Assembly (NCBI GenBank): GCA_024742815.1
Contig: JANSXX010000004.1
Location: 211,361-275,360 of the forward strand
DNA length: 64,000 nucleotides
From: HXMU1420-13 sp024742815
GTDB taxonomy: Bacteria > Bacteroidota > Rhodothermia > Balneolales > Balneolaceae
Reading direction: 5' to 3'
The notes beneath the pieces are model-generated. The model made no database searches. It was not told the origin of the DNA and worked only from the letters and a program-made list of their open reading frames with translations. The first letter of the stretch is position 1, and every line of letters begins with the position of its first letter. The position numbers were made by a program, and so were the translations under genes. Below are positions 18,855 through 26,207 of the stretch, piece by piece.

Positions 18855-19445
18855 ATGAGTAACGAAGACATCAAAAACAACGAATTAGAGCAAAACGAAG
18901 AGGCCGAAGCTGCAACTGATGAAGCAGAAGTAGATACAACAGAAGCCTCAAACGGTCAGGAATCAGAACAACAGGAAACAGAAACAGAGGAAAGCGCAAT
19001 CGCTAAACTGGAACAAGAACTCGCATCAACTAAAGACTCACTGCTAAGGAAAGCAGCCGAACTTGAAAATGTACGTAAGCGTGTGCAACGCGAACGCGCT
19101 GCTCTGTATGAAGATGCTAGAGTAGCAGCACTTCAAGACTTCTTGCCTATTTCGGAAGATATCGACCGAGTGTTAAATGCAACGGAAGAGTATGAAGTGG
19201 ACGAAAATTTTACAGCCGGCGTGAAACTCGTAGCCGGAAAGTTCGAAGAGTTGTTCAGTAAGTATGGCGTGGAGGCTATCAACCAAACAGGAATTCCATT
19301 CGATGTAAATTTACATGATGCTTTATTAAGACAACCAGCACCGGATGAGAAAACAGGCAGCGACACAGTACTCCAGATTCTGGAAAGTGGATATAAAATC
19401 GGAAATAAAGTGATCAAGCACGCAAAAGTAATTGTTAGCGAATAA
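18855..19445 (+). CDS. grpE: Nucleotide exchange factor GrpE
   Basis: 196-residue DnaK co-chaperone that speeds ADP release. A Glu/Gln/Thr-rich acidic leader (about 1-50) precedes the long dimerising helix (LEQELASTKDSLLRKAAELE, then NVRKRVQRERA), and the beta-wing domain carries the family signature in DVNLHDALLRQPAPDEKTGSDTVL-type sequence near the C-terminus. dnaJ starts 9 bp downstream, forming a classical chaperone operon; dnaK is not in the window. Confidence 0.97.
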   Translation: MSNEDIKNNELEQNEEAEAATDEAEVDTTEASNGQESEQQETETEESAIAKLEQELASTKDSLLRKAAELENVRKRVQRERAALYEDARVAALQDFLPISEDIDRVLNATEEYEVDENFTAGVKLVAGKFEELFSKYGVEAINQTGIPFDVNLHDALLRQPAPDEKTGSDTVLQILESGYKIGNKVIKHAKVIVSE

Positions 19446-19454
19446 GGATTGGCA

Positions 19455-20627
19455 ATGAGTAAACGAGATTATTACGAAATACTGGGTGTTGGAAAAGATG
19501 CCAGCGAATCGGAGCTGAAAAAAGCATACCGAAAGCTGGCTATGAAGTATCACCCGGACAGAAACAAGGGAGATGCCGACGCTGAAACGAAATTTAAAGA
19601 AGCAGCGGAAGCCTATGAAGTACTCAGAGATCCGCAGAAAAAAGCTCGTTACGATCAATACGGGCATGCCGGTGTAAATGGTCAAGGTGGCTTTGGCGGC
19701 GGAGGCGTTGAATTCGACATGGATGATATTTTCAGTCGATTCGGTGATATCTTTGGCAGTAGCTTTTTTGGAGATGATATTTTTGGAGGTGGAGGGCGTG
19801 GACGCTCCCGTGGCGGACGAAGAACCGCTGGTACACCCGGTTCCGATATGAAAATCAGAATGCCGCTTACTCTTGAAGAAATTGCTTTTGGTACCGAAAA
19901 AACACTGAAAGTTAAAAAACAGATTGGTTGCAAAACTTGTGATGGAACCGGTGCAGCAAGCAATTCCGATTTCGAAACCTGTGGCACCTGTAATGGAATG
20001 GGAGAAGTTCGACAGGTAACGCGAACCATGCTCGGACAAATGGTGAATGTACAGCCTTGCCCTACATGTCAAGGTGAAGGGCGTATCATCAAGAACAAGT
20101 GCAAAACCTGTAATGGGGAAGGTCGCGAGAAAGGTGAAGAAACCATCAAGGTAAATATTCCATCGGGAGTTTCTAACGGGAATTACATTACCCTTCGTGG
20201 ACAAGGAAATGCAGGGCGCAGAGGCGGTCCGGCTGGTGATTTAATTGTGCTGATCGAGGAGAAAGAGCACGAGCATTTTATCCGTGAAGGCAACAACATT
20301 TATTACGACTTAAGTCTTAGTATTCCGGATGCCATTCTTGGTACAGAAAAACAAGTGCCAACCCTCAAAGGAAAAGCGAAACTGCGCATCGAGCCGGGAA
20401 CACAGCCGGGTAAGCTGTTGCGTATGCGCGGGAAAGGAATTGTGGGCTTAAACAATAGTGGCGAGGGCGATCAGTATGTGCGTATTAATGTGTATATGCC
20501 ACGTAACCTAAGCGACAAAGAACGAAAAGCAGTGGAATCTCTACGCGATTCTGAAAACTTCGATGCTTCCAATCAAACCAAGGAAGAGAAAGGGTTTTTC
20601 AGTAAAATGAAGGATGTTTTTGGATAA
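19455..20627 (+). CDS. dnaJ: Chaperone DnaJ (Hsp40)
   Basis: About 390-residue co-chaperone that stimulates DnaK ATPase. The ATG at 19455 is preferred over an in-frame TTG at 19449 because AAGGA at 19444-19448 sits 6 bp upstream. It has a J-domain with HPD at 33-35, a Gly/Phe-rich linker (about 75-125), four CxxCxGxG zinc motifs (CKTCDGTG, CGTCNGMG, CPTCQGEG, CKTCNGEG) and the C-terminal substrate domains. It is a complete type-I DnaJ. Confidence 0.98.
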   Translation: MSKRDYYEILGVGKDASESELKKAYRKLAMKYHPDRNKGDADAETKFKEAAEAYEVLRDPQKKARYDQYGHAGVNGQGGFGGGGVEFDMDDIFSRFGDIFGSSFFGDDIFGGGGRGRSRGGRRTAGTPGSDMKIRMPLTLEEIAFGTEKTLKVKKQIGCKTCDGTGAASNSDFETCGTCNGMGEVRQVTRTMLGQMVNVQPCPTCQGEGRIIKNKCKTCNGEGREKGEETIKVNIPSGVSNGNYITLRGQGNAGRRGGPAGDLIVLIEEKEHEHFIREGNNIYYDLSLSIPDAILGTEKQVPTLKGKAKLRIEPGTQPGKLLRMRGKGIVGLNNSGEGDQYVRINVYMPRNLSDKERKAVESLRDSENFDASNQTKEEKGFFSKMKDVFG

Positions 20628-20639
20628 GCGAAGCTTATC

Positions 20640-20782
20640 AAATTCCAATGGTTAAATTCCAAAATCCAAGGGCCAAAATTTCAAACAATTTCCAATATTC
20701 AATTTAATAAAGTGAACTAATTGGAAATTGGACTTTGGAATTTAAACATTGTTTGAGATTTGGATTTTAACCATTGGAATTT
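20640..20782. repeat. Long imperfect inverted repeat between convergent genes
   Basis: Outer arms of 17 bp are perfect (20640-20656 with 20766-20782). Inner parts also pair: AAAATCCAA with TTGGATTTT, TCAAACAAT with ATTGTTTGA, and TTTCC with GGAAA, leaving an AT-rich loop near 20695-20720. The whole element is made of CCAA/TTGG/AATT words. It fills the space between dnaJ and the convergent acetyltransferase and may act as a bidirectional terminator. Confidence 0.85.
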
Positions 20783-20784
20783 AA

Positions 20785-21063
20785 TCAAGTCACATCGTGT
20801 AATTCTTTATTTCGGCGAAAAACCACTCGTGCAAATGGGCATAAAGGCAAGATTTTAAGATTTTGTTCACGCGCATAATCGGCAGCATGATATACCAATT
20901 TTTTACCTAATCCTTTACCTTTTTGCGTTTCAGAAACTTCGGTATGATCAATAATAATGCGATAATCCCCATTTTTAGAATAGGTCATCTCAGCAACGCG
21001 CTCGCCATCTTCTTCAATAAAAAAAGCACCTTTGCTCTCGGTCTGTTCGTGTTGTATGTTCAT
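20785..21063 (-). CDS. Small GNAT-family N-acetyltransferase (YjdJ-type)
   Basis: 92-residue acetyltransferase-like protein of the short GNAT_acetyltr_2 group. It has the acetyl-CoA binding region HTEVSETQKGKGLGKKLVYHA (RxxGxG/A-like) and a final PLCPFARVVFRRN segment seen in this family. The ATG at 21063 is preferred to the GTG one codon upstream. Substrate unknown. It is divergent from the secreted protein gene at 21087, with 23 bp between start codons, so promoters must overlap the coding ends. Confidence 0.85.
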   Translation of the reverse strand: MNIQHEQTESKGAFFIEEDGERVAEMTYSKNGDYRIIIDHTEVSETQKGKGLGKKLVYHAADYAREQNLKILPLCPFARVVFRRNKELHDVT

Positions 21064-21086
21064 CACTAACTTTGATTTTAATTGCT

Positions 21087-21977
21087 ATGAATCTACCAAA
21101 AAGAATCCTTTTATCGTTCATTTTTCTTGGGATGGTGAACTGTACATCGGCGCAGGAAATACCAACCTTAGAACTAGAGGCTTATAAGCGAATTGATCCA
21201 CCGGCGCGTAATGAAGTATCCGGCATCATCAAAAGCCAGAATCTGGAAGGTATTTTTTGGGTGCATGGCGATTCCGGAACGCCCGATAAGATTTACGCCA
21301 TAAACATTGATGGTGATTTAGTTGCAGGCGACGATTATCGTGGAGCGGAAGTAATTGGTGCAGGAAATACCGATTGGGAGGATTTGGCATACACAGCAAA
21401 TGGCTTCATTTTGATCGGCGAAATCGGCAATAATTGCGAGTGCAGAGATGACCTTAAAGTGATTGTAATTGAAGAACCTGCGCCTGATGCCGATGAAGTT
21501 GATGTGATTGCCGAGTACTACATCACCTACCCAAAACGCAACGATCTGATGGGTAAGCTCCTCCGCTCGAACTACAATGCTGAAGCTTTATTCGAATATA
21601 ATGGAGAGATTTACATTCTCACCAAACAAAGTTCCAAAACCATGTTGTTTCATATTGAAAACCCACAGAATCAGAAGCTACATGAGTTGAAGCTTATCGA
21701 AACGTTCGACACGGAACATTATGTAACAGCTGCAGATGTTTCGCCCGATCAAAAATATCTGGCTGTGCTAACTTACGATCAGATCTTGGTGTTTGAACCG
21801 AAAGATGGGCAGTTTTTTGGCAATTCGTACAAAACAGCGTTTTTAGACGACACCAAGCAAATCGAATCGGTAACATTTGACGGTACTGATTTGATAATTG
21901 CGGAAGAAGAAGGGCAATTATATCGCATTTCTTTGACCGATTTGGTAGAAGTGCAAAGAGTGCAAAACGAAGACTAA
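21087..21977 (+). CDS. Secreted protein of unknown function, propeller-like
   Basis: About 296 residues from the ATG at 21087; a TTG at 21072 would add five residues. The N-terminal hydrophobic segment ends NCTSAQE, which may be cleaved by signal peptidase I (after SAQ) or lipidated at the Cys. The repeated pattern of short strands with Asp/Gly turns (VHGDSGTPDKIYAINIDG, TDWEDLAYT, GEIGNN) suggests a six-bladed propeller. No catalytic motif recognised. Its stop overlaps the convergent gene's stop (CTAA). Confidence 0.7.
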   Translation: MNLPKRILLSFIFLGMVNCTSAQEIPTLELEAYKRIDPPARNEVSGIIKSQNLEGIFWVHGDSGTPDKIYAINIDGDLVAGDDYRGAEVIGAGNTDWEDLAYTANGFILIGEIGNNCECRDDLKVIVIEEPAPDADEVDVIAEYYITYPKRNDLMGKLLRSNYNAEALFEYNGEIYILTKQSSKTMLFHIENPQNQKLHELKLIETFDTEHYVTAADVSPDQKYLAVLTYDQILVFEPKDGQFFGNSYKTAFLDDTKQIESVTFDGTDLIIAEEEGQLYRISLTDLVEVQRVQNED

Positions 21978-22495
21978 TTCATTCTATGTTTAAATAGCTG
22001 TTGGTGAACATCTCCTAACACCGTATTAGAAGAGTTGAGCTTTACTTGTTCACCGGGACTTAACCGAAGTATTTTGATCATTTCATTTTTTGATGGCTTA
22101 AGTAACCCCAGTAGTACAGCTATACATATAGCGGAAATGATCGGGATGATGTTCATTGAAATCATAAATAAGACCACCGAAAGCATCCCGACCGACTCTA
22201 TAAGGATTAATCGCAAGAAGAACGCAGTTTTAAATGCTGAAAGTTTTCTGGAAAAACTATGGTTTTCATCAACGCGAAGAAGCAATTGTTGAAAAAGGAA
22301 AAAAGCAGCGATTACTCCGGCTACTCCTGAAGCTATGGCAATGATGTCGATGTATTCGTTGGAGTGCATTTCAGGTAACAAGGGCACAATCTCCAAATTC
22401 GCTAATAACAGCACTATTCCAATGGAAAGACAATAGCCTGCAAGCAAAATAATCTGTAGAAATTTAAGTGTTTTTATGTAGGAGTAGGAAGTCAT
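21974..22495 (-). CDS. Four-helix membrane protein of unknown function
   Basis: 173-residue integral membrane protein with four hydrophobic segments (about 10-32, 48-70, 90-112, 115-133) and a polar C-terminal tail. The arrangement, with SGVAGVIAAFFLFQQLLLRVDENHSFS and a short tail after a GLLKPSKNEM stretch, resembles DUF2975-type proteins, but I cannot confirm that. Its stop codon overlaps the convergent gene at 21087 by four bases. Confidence 0.65.
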   Translation of the reverse strand: MTSYSYIKTLKFLQIILLAGYCLSIGIVLLLANLEIVPLLPEMHSNEYIDIIAIASGVAGVIAAFFLFQQLLLRVDENHSFSRKLSAFKTAFFLRLILIESVGMLSVVLFMISMNIIPIISAICIAVLLGLLKPSKNEMIKILRLSPGEQVKLNSSNTVLGDVHQQLFKHRMN

Positions 22496-22632
22496 TCAGA
22501 ACAAATTAAAAACGAAGGTAAGAGTAGTAATTTATGAAAACACTTACATTGGTAAATATTATTTGATAACGTTTTATGGTTGTTCATGATTAGTTCATAA
22601 TCAATAAGTAAATAGCTAGTTAAGGAGTCAAG

Positions 22633-23742
22633 ATGCTTAATTCGATTCAATTTCTAATTTCTCTGCTTTTCGGAGGTTTATTCTTTTTTCAAGGATGCGA
22701 TTTGTTTGGCGAGCATGAACATCCTGAGATAGAGAAAATTGCTTGTGAAGAAATTGTTTCTGATGAATGGGTCTTGCTAGGACTCAAAAACGAAGAAGTC
22801 ACATCAATTGCTGTTGATCGCATAAAAGATGGGATTATATATGTTGGAACATCTTATAATTTTAGAGATGGTACTGATGGGAAGTTGTATAAGACATCTG
22901 ACTGTGGTTTCACTTGGGAGGTGCTTTTTAGTGGTGGTAGTTTTAGAGCAATCGAATTATCACCTGATAATAATTCTGAAATTTATGCAATCAATGGAAG
23001 TATTCTAAAAAGTACCGATCATGGAGAAAACTGGGAGCTTTCGCAAAAAGGGATAGAACCACCGTCAGGTACTTCAATAAGTTCATTCATTTTAGATCCA
23101 AAAAATCCTAAAATTCAATATGCTGGTACATCGGGAAGGTATGGAGGAGGATTTTATAAAAGCATAGACAGAGGAAATACATGGTTTGAAATCGAGGGAA
23201 ACGGATTGCCTGAAAATAGATTAAAAGCAGGGGTTACGAGGATTGCAATTAACCATGAAAATACGGACGAAATATATGTTGGAACTGCATTTGTTGGAGA
23301 TGTACTTCGAAGCTTGGACGCAGGTAATACCTGGGAGACTACAACTGTTTATGATACTGGTTCACTTGTTCATGATATTGAAATCAATCCACTTGAAAGC
23401 AGATATTATGCTGGTTTAAATAAAGCAGGTTTTTACACTTCAAAAGATGGAGGTAAAAAGTGGGATATCGTTAATAATGAATATTTGAACGATACGTCAA
23501 GCATAGTAGAACTAGAGATTGATCGAAAAAATCAAAGCTTATATGCAATAATAAATTATAGTGACTCGGGACAAATTATAAGAAAAGAACTAGGAAAATC
23601 TAATTGGGTCAATGTTCCTATGCCTGTATTAAATAGCGGTGTGTATTATTCAGTCTTCAAAGTAGAAAATGTGCATGGAGTGCCTTTTCTGTTATTTGGA
23701 TTAAATGGCATTTACTTACAAAAACTAAGTACAGATTACTGA
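22633..23742 (+). CDS. Lipoprotein with Asp-box (BNR) beta-propeller
   Basis: 369-residue exported protein; lipobox-like FFFQGC (Cys22) suggests lipid anchoring. At least five Asp-box repeats of the form SxDxGxxW are visible (TSDCGFTWE, STDHGENWE, SIDRGNTWF, SLDAGNTWE, SKDGGKKWD), typical of sialidase-, VPS10- or YCF48-like propellers. Sialidase catalytic Arg residues are not apparent, so a binding role is as likely as an enzymatic one. AAGGAG at 22622-22627 is a good ribosome-binding site 5 bp before ATG. It is visibly more AT-rich than its neighbours and next to a RAYT element, so it may be acquired. Confidence 0.75.
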   Translation: MLNSIQFLISLLFGGLFFFQGCDLFGEHEHPEIEKIACEEIVSDEWVLLGLKNEEVTSIAVDRIKDGIIYVGTSYNFRDGTDGKLYKTSDCGFTWEVLFSGGSFRAIELSPDNNSEIYAINGSILKSTDHGENWELSQKGIEPPSGTSISSFILDPKNPKIQYAGTSGRYGGGFYKSIDRGNTWFEIEGNGLPENRLKAGVTRIAINHENTDEIYVGTAFVGDVLRSLDAGNTWETTTVYDTGSLVHDIEINPLESRYYAGLNKAGFYTSKDGGKKWDIVNNEYLNDTSSIVELEIDRKNQSLYAIINYSDSGQIIRKELGKSNWVNVPMPVLNSGVYYSVFKVENVHGVPFLLFGLNGIYLQKLSTDY

Positions 23743-23755
23743 TAATTATTGTTCC

Positions 23756-23806
23756 CCTCGTTCCCAACGTCCACGTTGGGAATGCAGTCCAGAAGCTCCA
23801 GCTTCA
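23756..23806 (+). repeat. Left REP-like double hairpin
   Basis: Hairpin 1: TTCCCAACGT (23761-23770), CC loop, ACGTTGGGAA (23773-23782). Hairpin 2: GAAGCT (23792-23797), CC, AGCTTC (23800-23805). It matches the inverted right copy at 45 of 51 bases; all six differences are in hairpin 1 and preserve pairing. Confidence 0.9.
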
Positions 23807-23835
23807 CTATAATATGTAACTAACAGTTGATTAAT

Positions 23836-24372
23836 TTAACCCACATATTTACTCACTGTAATCAATCCATTCATAGAGTTATAATTCCTGGCTGATGAAT
23901 ACCTCCAATGTTCAGGAGTATCCACAAAGCCAGCTTTTACAGGATTATAGTGGATGTAATCCAGGCATGAAATCATTTTCTTCGCCGAGTCAATTTGTTT
24001 AGGATACCCTCCTTCTTCCCAAACTTGATACTTGCTTTGTCTTTTATGTAGTTTTTTATGGAACCGTAGCTTTTTAAGCAATAACGTTCTTCTTCGTTGT
24101 TCTAACGAATTAATCATACACTTGGCAGTATAGGACTTGAAGTTTTTTAAAGTTTGCCCTGGATGTTCAGACTGAATAACCATGTGCATATGATTTTCCA
24201 TCAATACAAATCCATTAACTAGGACTGAAGCCTCGGTTTGCAAAAACTCTAAAGAGTTCAATACTATGCTTGCGAGTTCAGGGTCAGAGAATAGGGATAT
24301 TCCATCTAAAATAGAACAGGTTACAAAGTACGGATAGTGTTGTTCGTAAAATTTAAAGCGGCTTCTTCCCAT
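23836..24372 (-). CDS. REP-associated tyrosine transposase (Y1_Tnp, RAYT)
   Basis: 178-residue HUH single-strand transposase. The metal-binding HUH motif is in LMENHMHMVIQSE (His-Met-His), and the catalytic Tyr is in CLDYIHYNPVKAGFVD, followed by the RAYT signature HWRYSSARNY. It starts at ATG (24372) and ends inside the left flank of the element. Length and motifs look intact, so it is probably active or recently so. Family proteins cleave and move REP hairpins; host use is not established. Confidence 0.93.
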   Translation of the reverse strand: MGRSRFKFYEQHYPYFVTCSILDGISLFSDPELASIVLNSLEFLQTEASVLVNGFVLMENHMHMVIQSEHPGQTLKNFKSYTAKCMINSLEQRRRTLLLKKLRFHKKLHKRQSKYQVWEEGGYPKQIDSAKKMISCLDYIHYNPVKAGFVDTPEHWRYSSARNYNSMNGLITVSKYVG

Positions 24373-24462
24373 TAGAGTATCTTTTCTTATGTAAGACTCT
24401 TTAGAAGGGCAATCCTTACAATGATTTGAAAATTAGTGACTAAAAGAGTTCTATTTAATAGT

Positions 24463-24513
24463 TGAAGCTGGAGCTTCTGGACTGCATTCCGAAGCTGGAG
24501 CTTCGGAACGAGG
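24463..24513 (-). repeat. Right REP-like double hairpin
   Basis: Inverted partner of 23756-23806. Hairpin 2: GAAGCT/AGCTTC at 24464-24475 with GG loop. Hairpin 1: TTCCGAAGCT (24487-24496), GG, AGCTTCGGAA (24499-24508). Between the two copies three base pairs in hairpin 1 are swapped as pairs (C-G to G-C and G-C to C-G). Confidence 0.9.
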
Positions 24514-24567
24514 AAGTAAAACGATTTGTAGAAAGCGTAACGTTTTTAAAAAAGATTGAACCGTCAT

Positions 24568-25407
24568 TTATGAAGGGCTCCTCCCGAACTTTTCCCAATT
24601 CGGTTTTCTCTTTTCGAGAAAAGCATTTTTCCCTTCTTCGGCTTCGTCGGTCATGTACGCAAGTCGAGTAGCTTCGCCGGCAAATACCTGTTGCCCTACC
24701 AATCCATCATCGATCAAATTAAAGGCAAATTTTATCATTTTAATTGCAGTTGGGCTTTTAGCTAACACTTCCTGCGCCCACTCATATGCGGTGTGTTCGA
24801 GCTCTTCGTGTGGAACTACGGCATTCACCATGCCCATTTCGTAGGCTTCTTGCGCATCGTAATTTCTTCCTAAAAAGAAGATTTCACGTCCGCGTTTTTG
24901 CCCAACTTGTCGCGCCAGTAACGCCGATCCAAATCCGCCATCAAAACTGGCAACATCGGCATCGGTTTGTTTAAAAATGGCATGCTCTTTACTGGCTAAG
25001 GTCATATCGCATGTTACATGGAGCGAATGTCCACCGCCAACAGCCCAGCCGGGAACTACCGCAATCACTACTTTAGGCATGAATCTGATCAACCGTTGAA
25101 CTTCAAGAATATTGAGTCTTGGAATTCCATCATCGGCTTTGTAACCGGTTTTAGATCGAACGTTTTGGTCTCCACCCGAGCAGAATGCCCAGCCGCCATC
25201 TTTGGGGGAAGGACCTTCCCCCGAAATCAACACTACGCCAATGTCGTTATCTTCTTTGGCATCGTGCAATGCTTCGTACAATTCGAATACTGTTTTTGGC
25301 CGAAATGCATTTCTCACTTCCGGGCGATTAAAAGCAATACGTGCAACACCATCGCATTTTTTATAAGTGATGTCTTCGAAGTCTTTAACGGTTTTCCAGT
25401 TAATCAT
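24568..25407 (-). CDS. menB: 1,4-dihydroxy-2-naphthoyl-CoA synthase MenB
   Basis: 279-residue crotonase-fold enzyme that cyclises o-succinylbenzoyl-CoA to DHNA-CoA in menaquinone synthesis. Crotonase oxyanion regions AFCSGGDQNVR and PGWAVGGGHSLHV, the MenB-typical FNRPEVRNAFRP opening, and the C-terminal PNWEKFGR tail identify it over other enoyl-CoA hydratases. Its ATG overlaps the menH stop as ATGA, so it is the last gene of the men operon; the RAYT element lies just beyond its stop. Confidence 0.97.
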   Translation of the reverse strand: MINWKTVKDFEDITYKKCDGVARIAFNRPEVRNAFRPKTVFELYEALHDAKEDNDIGVVLISGEGPSPKDGGWAFCSGGDQNVRSKTGYKADDGIPRLNILEVQRLIRFMPKVVIAVVPGWAVGGGHSLHVTCDMTLASKEHAIFKQTDADVASFDGGFGSALLARQVGQKRGREIFFLGRNYDAQEAYEMGMVNAVVPHEELEHTAYEWAQEVLAKSPTAIKMIKFAFNLIDDGLVGQQVFAGEATRLAYMTDEAEEGKNAFLEKRKPNWEKFGRSPS

Positions 25408-26207
25408 AGCTGATGGTTTTTGATAAACGGTTGTAATTTCAGGGCAATTTCTTCGGGTGACTCAATATGAACCCGATGTCCGGCTTTTGGGATGATATGT
25501 AATTCAGCGTCCGCGATTTCTTTGTACATGGTTTGGTTGATGCGAACAAATTTAGCGTCTTTTGCACCGGCAATAAGCAAAGTAGGAGGGGATAAGGTCG
25601 ATAAGCGATCGCGCACACAAGGCATGGTTCCTGTGCCAAAAGCCAGTAAAGAGTTGGCAATCCAATACGGATTTTGAGCCTCTTGTATGGAAGTCTGCTC
25701 CGGCGATGTACTGCCTGCAAACATCTCTAGATTTTGCCACTGCCTCAAAAAATCGGAGAAATTCCCCATAATTTGATCCGCTCGGGATGCATCCAAAGCC
25801 TGACGTGCCTGCCGCTCGGCATCCACTTCAATGCCAAAGGTTCCACTTTCAAGAATTAAGCCAGAAAATAAATCCGGTCGATGCAATGCAACCTGTAATG
25901 CAAGTCGTGCACCCATGCTATATCCATACAAAAAAGTGGGTGTTGGCAGTTGTTCCTGTATCAACTTTACTAAGTCAGCAACTTGTTCTTTGGTTGAAAA
26001 ACGATAATGTAGTTCGGCGCCTTCCGTTTGTCCGTGGCCGAGTAAATCGATTGTTACAGGATTACAAAAAGGTTTAATGTGTTGGATTAAAGCTTTAAAA
26101 AGTGCTCCCGATCCCATAAATCCATGTAGCAAAACAAGAGTAGGGAGTTCATCATTATCCTGATGCTTTTCGAAAAAATACTCTATGCCACGGATGTTTA
26201 GTTTCAT
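25404..26207 (-). CDS. menH: SHCHC synthase MenH, alpha/beta hydrolase
   Basis: 267-residue alpha/beta hydrolase that removes pyruvate from SEPHCHC to give SHCHC. I start it at the ATG at 26207, whose ATGA overlap with the menD stop gives tight coupling; an in-frame start 24 bp upstream would only add residues inside menD. The nucleophile elbow is YGYSMGARLAL, the oxyanion region LLHGFMGSG, and the late catalytic His is in KAGHRVHIESPEE. The MenH identity rests on fold plus position between menD and menB. Confidence 0.93.
   Translation of the reverse strand: MKLNIRGIEYFFEKHQDNDELPTLVLLHGFMGSGALFKALIQHIKPFCNPVTIDLLGHGQTEGAELHYRFSTKEQVADLVKLIQEQLPTPTFLYGYSMGARLALQVALHRPDLFSGLILESGTFGIEVDAERQARQALDASRADQIMGNFSDFLRQWQNLEMFAGSTSPEQTSIQEAQNPYWIANSLLAFGTGTMPCVRDRLSTLSPPTLLIAGAKDAKFVRINQTMYKEIADAELHIIPKAGHRVHIESPEEIALKLQPFIKNHQL

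Larger units (their letters stand above)
23756..24513. mobile_element. RAYT element: REP-associated transposase with inverted flanking repeats
   Basis: A 758-bp unit made of a Y1 transposase gene bounded by two 51-bp inverted repeat elements, each with two adjacent hairpins separated by GGAATGCAGTCCA. This is the arrangement known for REP-associated tyrosine transposases, domesticated relatives of IS200/IS605 that act on REP-type repeats. Confidence 0.85.

Noticed and set aside
18393..18862. Two short frames (67 and 72 codons) with similar peptides
   Set aside because: Their similarity comes from the 65-bp DNA repeat they cover; no start signal or conservation of reading beyond the repeat.
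19326..20204. Long open frame (292 codons) antisense to grpE-dnaJ
   Set aside because: It mirrors the codon bias of the certain genes on the other strand and shows no family motif or start signal.
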